The translations under genes and the position numbers were made by a program. From positions 1-10,000 of the forward strand of contig NZ_JAIWOI010000164.1 of the NCBI RefSeq assembly GCF_020217005.1: a DNA stretch of 10,000 nucleotides, read 5' to 3'. This DNA comes from Rheinheimera sp. (GTDB taxonomy: Bacteria > Pseudomonadota > Gammaproteobacteria > Enterobacterales > Alteromonadaceae). The notes below the pieces were generated by a model. That model saw nothing but the letters and a program-made list of their open reading frames with translations, made no database searches and was not told the origin of the DNA. Below, piece after piece: positions 6,748 to 10,000 of this stretch (within the stretch, counting starts at the first letter, position 1; each line of letters starts with the position of its first letter).

Positions 6748-6948
6748 ATGTTAAAAACTATGACCTTTGCCGTATTGCACTTTTCCGTCGCCTTCAGCGT
6801 GACTTACCTGTTAACAGGAGATCTGCTGGTGGGTGGCTTAGTAGCCACCATAGAACCTGCCATTAATACCATTGCCTACTTTTTCCATGAGAAAGCCTGG
6901 GACCGGGTGGCACAGCGACAAAAACAGCATCATCAGTTGCATGCCTGA
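6748..6948 (+). CDS. DUF2061 small inner-membrane protein
   Basis: This 66-residue protein has two hydrophobic segments (about 4-23 and 27-45) and the DUF2061 pattern: KTMTFAVLHFSVAFSVTYLLTG split over 3-24, then GGLVATIEPAIN at 29-40, and AYFFHEKAWDR at 43-53. The EP..N and HEK.W residues are the family hallmarks. Function is unknown; proteins of this family are predicted two-helix membrane proteins. A short Gln/His-rich tail follows (KQHHQLHA). The start fits the usual family N-terminus. It appears monocistronic, since the next gene begins 88 bases later behind a possible promoter. Confidence 0.9.
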   Translation: MLKTMTFAVLHFSVAFSVTYLLTGDLLVGGLVATIEPAINTIAYFFHEKAWDRVAQRQKQHHQLHA

Positions 6949-6998
6949 ACCAACCACTCTGTCTGAGTAGACAAGCTGCATTATTCCAACGAACAAGG

Positions 6999-7004
6999 TA
7001 CACT
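6999..7004 (+). promoter_or_regulatory. weak -10-like element upstream of yaeQ
   Basis: TACACT lies 32 bases before the yaeQ ATG in the 88-base gap after the DUF2061 gene, four of six to consensus. No good -35 is visible around 6976-6982. It is offered only as the best candidate in this gap. Confidence 0.25.
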
Positions 7005-7036
7005 AGCGCCCTTTTGATTTGTTCTTCGGATTTGTT

Positions 7037-7603
7037 ATGGCCTTAAAGGCAACCATTTTTAAAGCTAGCCTGGCTGTGGCTGATATGTCGCGCCATCATT
7101 ATCAGGATTACAACCTGACTCTGGCCCAGCACCCTTCTGAAACCACAGAACGCCTGATGTTACGGCTGCTGGCGTTTGCCTTATGTGCCGAAGAAAATTT
7201 AACCTTTGGTAAAGGTATTTCCGATGACGATGAAGCAGCGTTGTATCGCCAAAATCTGACCGGTGATTACCAGCTGTGGATTGAACTGGGTTTACCTGAA
7301 GAAAAACGCTTACGCCGTGCCAGCCATAAAACAGAACAACTGTTATTGCTGGCCTATGGCGGCACTGCAGTAGACAAATGGTACAGCGCCGAACAAAAAG
7401 CCTTAAGTCAGTTGAAAAACCTGACTATTGTGGCAGTCTCCCCGGCTGATACTGCAGAGCTGGCTAAATTATGCGACCGCACCATGCAGTTACAATGCAC
7501 TATCAATGAAGGCCAGATCTGGTTTGGAAATGCCGCCCACAGCGTGCAGGTGCAATTACACTTTATTCAACAGTCAACCCCAGCTTTGCTGGCATCGGAG
7601 TAA
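7037..7603 (+). CDS. yaeQ: YaeQ family protein (PD-(D/E)XK nuclease-like fold)
   Basis: This 188-residue protein is colinear by eye with E. coli YaeQ (181 residues). It shares MALKATI at 1-7, SLTLARHPSET-type LTLAQHPSETTERLMLRLLA at 27-46, LWIELGLPEEKRLRRA at 80-95 and DRTMQLQCTI at 147-156. The family has the PD-(D/E)XK nuclease-like fold, and the acidic and basic residues of that core (E38, E83 and the EEKR segment at 88-91) are present here. Its activity is not established. The start at 7037 follows the invariant MALKAT; six residues of upstream open frame are ignored. A GGA lies six bases before the ATG. It is followed four bases later by the S1-domain gene, so the two are probably cotranscribed. 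Confidence 0.95.
   Translation: MALKATIFKASLAVADMSRHHYQDYNLTLAQHPSETTERLMLRLLAFALCAEENLTFGKGISDDDEAALYRQNLTGDYQLWIELGLPEEKRLRRASHKTEQLLLLAYGGTAVDKWYSAEQKALSQLKNLTIVAVSPADTAELAKLCDRTMQLQCTINEGQIWFGNAAHSVQVQLHFIQQSTPALLASE
7597..7600 (+). promoter_or_regulatory. ribosome binding site of the cvfB-like gene
   Basis: GGAG in the last codons of yaeQ lies seven bases before the ATG at 7608. It fixes the start of the downstream gene and rejects the 60-residue extension that the open frame would allow inside yaeQ. Confidence 0.75.
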
Positions 7604-7607
7604 TCAC

Positions 7608-8441
7608 ATGACCCAACTCGCTTTAGGCAAACTGAACAAACTGGCAGTGAAAAAGCAGGTCGAATTTGGTGTCTACCTCGATGGCTTAAGCTGGGGCGAT
7701 ATATTATTGCCTAAACGTTATGTGCCAGCCGGTACCGAGATTGGCACTGTGCTCGAAGTGTTTTTGTATCTGGATTCAGAAGATCAACTGATCGCCACCA
7801 CAGAAAAACCTTATGTCATGGTAGGTCAGGTGGCGCAGCTTAAAGCTGTGGCTGTGACCAAGGTGGGTGCCTTTTTAAACTGGGGTCTGAAAAAAGATTT
7901 ACTGGTGCCTTTTAGCGAACAGCAAATTCCGATGCAACTCGATAAATATTATCTGGTGTACTGTTATGTCGATAAAAGTAACCGTATTGTCGCCTCAGCC
8001 AAACTGGACAGATACATAGGCAAAGACAAGCCGGCATATCAGGCGGGTGATGAAGTTCAGTTTTATGTCGCCTCGCAGACTGACCTGGGTTATAAAGTGG
8101 TGGTTGATCACCAACACTGGGGTTTATTGTATAAAAATCAGGTATTTAAACCACTACGTATCGGCTACAAAGGCACAGCTTATGTGCAGAAAGTACGGGA
8201 CGATTTACGCATCGACTTACTGCTGGATAAACCCGGTTATGCAAAAACTCAGGCTTTTACCGATGTGATTTTAGAGCGGTTAAAACACAAAGGTGGCAGC
8301 TTGCCTTTATCGGATAAAAGCAGCCCGGAGCAAATTTACGGCGAATTTGGCGTCAGCAAAAAAGTATTTAAAGCCGCCATTGGCGCTTTGTACAAAGCAG
8401 GCCAGATTGTGATTGAAGCAGACGCTATTCGCCTGGTTTAA
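7608..8441 (+). CDS. cvfB: S1 RNA-binding domain protein, CvfB/YitL family
   Basis: This 277-residue cytoplasmic protein has the layout of CvfB: an N-terminal S1-like barrel (about 4-65, with EFGVYLDG and EIGTVLEVFLY), a second S1 domain (about 72-133, GQVAQLKAVAVTKVGAFLNW, a classical S1 opening, and KDLLVPFSEQ), a third barrel (about 145-205, with a GYKVVVDHQHWGLLY piece), and a C-terminal winged helix (about 215-277, SLPLSDKSSPEQIYGEFGVS then KKVFKAAIGALYKAG). CvfB of Gram-positive bacteria binds RNA and affects virulence gene expression; in gammaproteobacteria the role is not defined. All domains appear complete. It is paired with yaeQ, and its 3' end faces the minus-strand cyclic-di-GMP gene across a REP-like repeat. 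Confidence 0.9.
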   Translation: MTQLALGKLNKLAVKKQVEFGVYLDGLSWGDILLPKRYVPAGTEIGTVLEVFLYLDSEDQLIATTEKPYVMVGQVAQLKAVAVTKVGAFLNWGLKKDLLVPFSEQQIPMQLDKYYLVYCYVDKSNRIVASAKLDRYIGKDKPAYQAGDEVQFYVASQTDLGYKVVVDHQHWGLLYKNQVFKPLRIGYKGTAYVQKVRDDLRIDLLLDKPGYAKTQAFTDVILERLKHKGGSLPLSDKSSPEQIYGEFGVSKKVFKAAIGALYKAGQIVIEADAIRLV

Positions 8442-8465
8442 TTCTCCCACCCGCAAAGGGCCATT

Positions 8466-8547
8466 TGTAGGGGTCGCGGTTTGTCCCGGCCCCGTCTCCA
8501 GGCTCCGCGGTGTCATTCGACAGGAGGCTACAAGACCCGCCCCTACA
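8466..8547. repeat. REP/BIME-like imperfect palindrome between convergent genes
   Basis: The outer arms TGTAGGGG (8466-8473) and CCCCTACA (8540-8547) are perfectly inverted. The similarity continues inward imperfectly: bases 8466-8484 read on the plus strand resemble 8530-8547 read on the minus strand. Each arm begins with GTAG followed by a GC-rich hairpin, the layout of REP sequences mobilised by RAYT transposases. In the left arm, GGGG at 8470-8473 can pair with CCCC at 8490-8493. The element is GC-rich compared with its flanks and fills most of the 118-base gap. It may also act as a transcription end for both convergent genes. No RAYT gene is in the window. Confidence 0.7.
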
Positions 8548-8559
8548 CATGCGTATAAT

Positions 8560-10000
8560 TTAACGTAGCCATTTGACTGCATCTGCTGAGGGCAGAGCCT
8601 TAGCAAACCAATAACCTTGTCCTGCATCACAGCCCAGTTCTTTCAGCAACTGTTGTTGTAAACTGGTTTCCACTCCTTCTGCGACTACTTTTAAATTCAG
8701 AGTCTTAGCTAAAGCTATCACTGTGTTGACCACAGGATTATCCTGAATATGAGGTTTCATATTGGCAATGAATGAGCGATCTATTTTCAGTACATCCAGC
8801 TTAAACTCATTTAGATAACTTAAGCTGGAATAACCTGTACCAAAATCGTCCAACAGTACCTTAACGCCATGTTGACGCAGCTGTTTTAAGCATAACCTTG
8901 CCTGCTCTATGTTTTCAATCAAGGCCCGTTCTGTGATTTCTATTGCCAGATAGGAAGCAGGTACTCCGGCTTGCGTTAGTTTCTGAATCACAGAAATAGC
9001 AAAATCCGGTTCAGAAAACGCAAGGCCCGAAACATTGACGCTGACATAAAAAGGCTTGGTATACTTTTGTTTCCATTGCCTTATCTGTTCAATACTGTGC
9101 TTTAACACATAATGATCGATTAGACCTATCAAGCCATTTTTTTCTGCAAAAGGAATAAACTCATCAGGTGTGATCATGCCTCTGACCTGGTGAGTCCAGC
9201 GGATCAAAGCTTCAAAGCCGATAGTATCCTCAGTTTCGAGACTGATAATAGGCTGATAATGCAACATAAAATGCTGTTTTGCTAAAGCAGCTTTAATTTC
9301 AAGGCCTAATCTGAATTCCTGACTTTCCTGCACTAACATGTCAGCGGAATAAATCCTGTAGACACCGCGCCCATCCTGCTTTGCCTGATACATAGCAATA
9401 TCGGCCCGGCGGATCAATTCATCGGCGGATTGTAATTGATCGGCAGAATTAGCCAGTGCTATGCCTATACTGCACGAGGTCAGCAGCATATGCTCACCAA
9501 CCAGCAAAGGCTGTTGCAGCGATTGAATAATACGTTGAGCTACATCCGTGACGTCAGCCAGTCCTGTGACGTCTTCAAGAACTACAGCAAATTCGTCGCC
9601 GCCCAGGCGTGCTAATGTATCAGTTTGCCGCATACACAGCTTTAATACCCGGCCAACCTGAACAAGGAAAGCATCACCAACCTGATGCCCCAAGGTATCA
9701 TTTACAGTTTTAAAGCGATCCAAATCCAGATACATCACGGCCAGATGATTAGCCGGAAAGCGCTGCATACGTTTAAATGCCTGACCTATTCTGTCCAGCA
9801 GCAGGCTGCGGTTAGGTAAGCCGGTTAAAGCATCGTGTAAGGCCTGATGTTGCAGACGTTTTTCCGAAAAAACCCGTTCCAGCGCATTGGAAATATGCTG
9901 GGATACGAAAATCATCAGCTCCAAATCCCGCTCGCTGTAGTGAATATTGGCGACATAACTTTGTACTACAACCACACCGCGTACTGTATCGCTGGATTGA
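8560..10000 (-). CDS. GAF-GGDEF-EAL cyclic-di-GMP synthase/phosphodiesterase (5' end beyond the window)
   Basis: The frame is open to the right edge. The GTG at 9973-9975 is an internal valine codon rather than a likely start, because in-frame sequence upstream (DTVRGVVVVQSY) belongs to a GAF domain whose last helix reads RDLELMIFVSQHISNALER. Numbering from that GTG, the GGDEF domain is at about 40-210: DALTGLPNR at 48-56, GGDEF at 125-129, and an inhibitory RxxD (R116-D119) at standard spacing. The EAL domain is at about 220-471, with EAL at 255-257, N314, E346, D376/D377 in DDFGTG, K397, E433 and Q453. Every catalytic residue I can check is present in both domains, so both synthesis and hydrolysis of cyclic di-GMP are plausible, and the GAF domain may sense a ligand or partner. 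The natural N-terminus is not visible. Confidence 0.95.
   Translation of the reverse strand, partial: QSSDTVRGVVVVQSYVANIHYSERDLELMIFVSQHISNALERVFSEKRLQHQALHDALTGLPNRSLLLDRIGQAFKRMQRFPANHLAVMYLDLDRFKTVNDTLGHQVGDAFLVQVGRVLKLCMRQTDTLARLGGDEFAVVLEDVTGLADVTDVAQRIIQSLQQPLLVGEHMLLTSCSIGIALANSADQLQSADELIRRADIAMYQAKQDGRGVYRIYSADMLVQESQEFRLGLEIKAALAKQHFMLHYQPIISLETEDTIGFEALIRWTHQVRGMITPDEFIPFAEKNGLIGLIDHYVLKHSIEQIRQWKQKYTKPFYVSVNVSGLAFSEPDFAISVIQKLTQAGVPASYLAIEITERALIENIEQARLCLKQLRQHGVKVLLDDFGTGYSSLSYLNEFKLDVLKIDRSFIANMKPHIQDNPVVNTVIALAKTLNLKVVAEGVETSLQQQLLKELGCDAGQGYWFAKALPSADAVKWLR

Noticed and set aside
8307..8630. Minus-strand open frame spanning the REP-like element
   Set aside because: It translates the repeat and parts of two real genes in the wrong frame.
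9973..9975. GTG as the true start of the GAF-GGDEF-EAL gene
   Set aside because: The frame stays open to the window edge and the upstream residues continue a GAF domain.

Overview
The window looks like core chromosome of a gammaproteobacterium of the Rheinheimera/Alishewanella/Shewanella type. This is inferred from the gene families, the gene order and the moderate GC content by eye. I see no phage, insertion sequence, CRISPR array, tRNA or rRNA. Genes are tightly packed, often overlapping by 1-4 bases, and no gene-free stretch exceeds about 150 bases.

Region 1 (2-3050, + strand) is a compact run of genes: the 3' end of an unidentified gene, a protein with the fold signature of the glucose-PTS EIIA domain that lacks both phospho-relay histidines, a Spx/ArsC-like YffB protein, the lysine/diaminopimelate enzyme DapE, a VanY-like M15 peptidase without a signal peptide, and a small single-pass membrane protein. 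The yffB-dapE-small membrane protein order resembles the E. coli yffB-dapE-ypfN neighbourhood. The peptidase sits between dapE and the small gene, linked to dapE by a 4-base overlap. DapE supplies the diaminopimelate of peptidoglycan and the M15 family cuts peptidoglycan peptides, so this part of the run has a cell-wall theme.

Region 2 (3054-5930) is the conserved divergent yejK / yejL-yejM block: nucleoid-associated protein YejK on the minus strand, and YejL with the inner-membrane LPS regulator YejM (PbgA/LapC) on the plus strand. YejM keeps its five-helix membrane part, but its periplasmic sulfatase-like domain is much smaller than in E. coli, and the arginine pair reported to bind lipid A is replaced. 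A clean bidirectional terminator follows it.

Region 3 (5929-6948) has a minus-strand pair, a DCC-family (DUF393) thiol protein translationally coupled to a 99-residue protein of unknown function, facing a plus-strand DUF2061 membrane protein.

Region 4 (7037-8441) is a plus-strand pair, yaeQ and an S1-domain RNA-binding protein of the CvfB/YitL type. Region 5 is a roughly 82-bp REP-like imperfect palindrome, then a minus-strand GAF-GGDEF-EAL cyclic-di-GMP protein that runs off the right edge.

The best candidates for something under-described are the histidine-less EIIA-like protein, the reduced YejM, and the cytoplasmic-looking M15 peptidase coupled to dapE. I see no wholly new multi-gene system.
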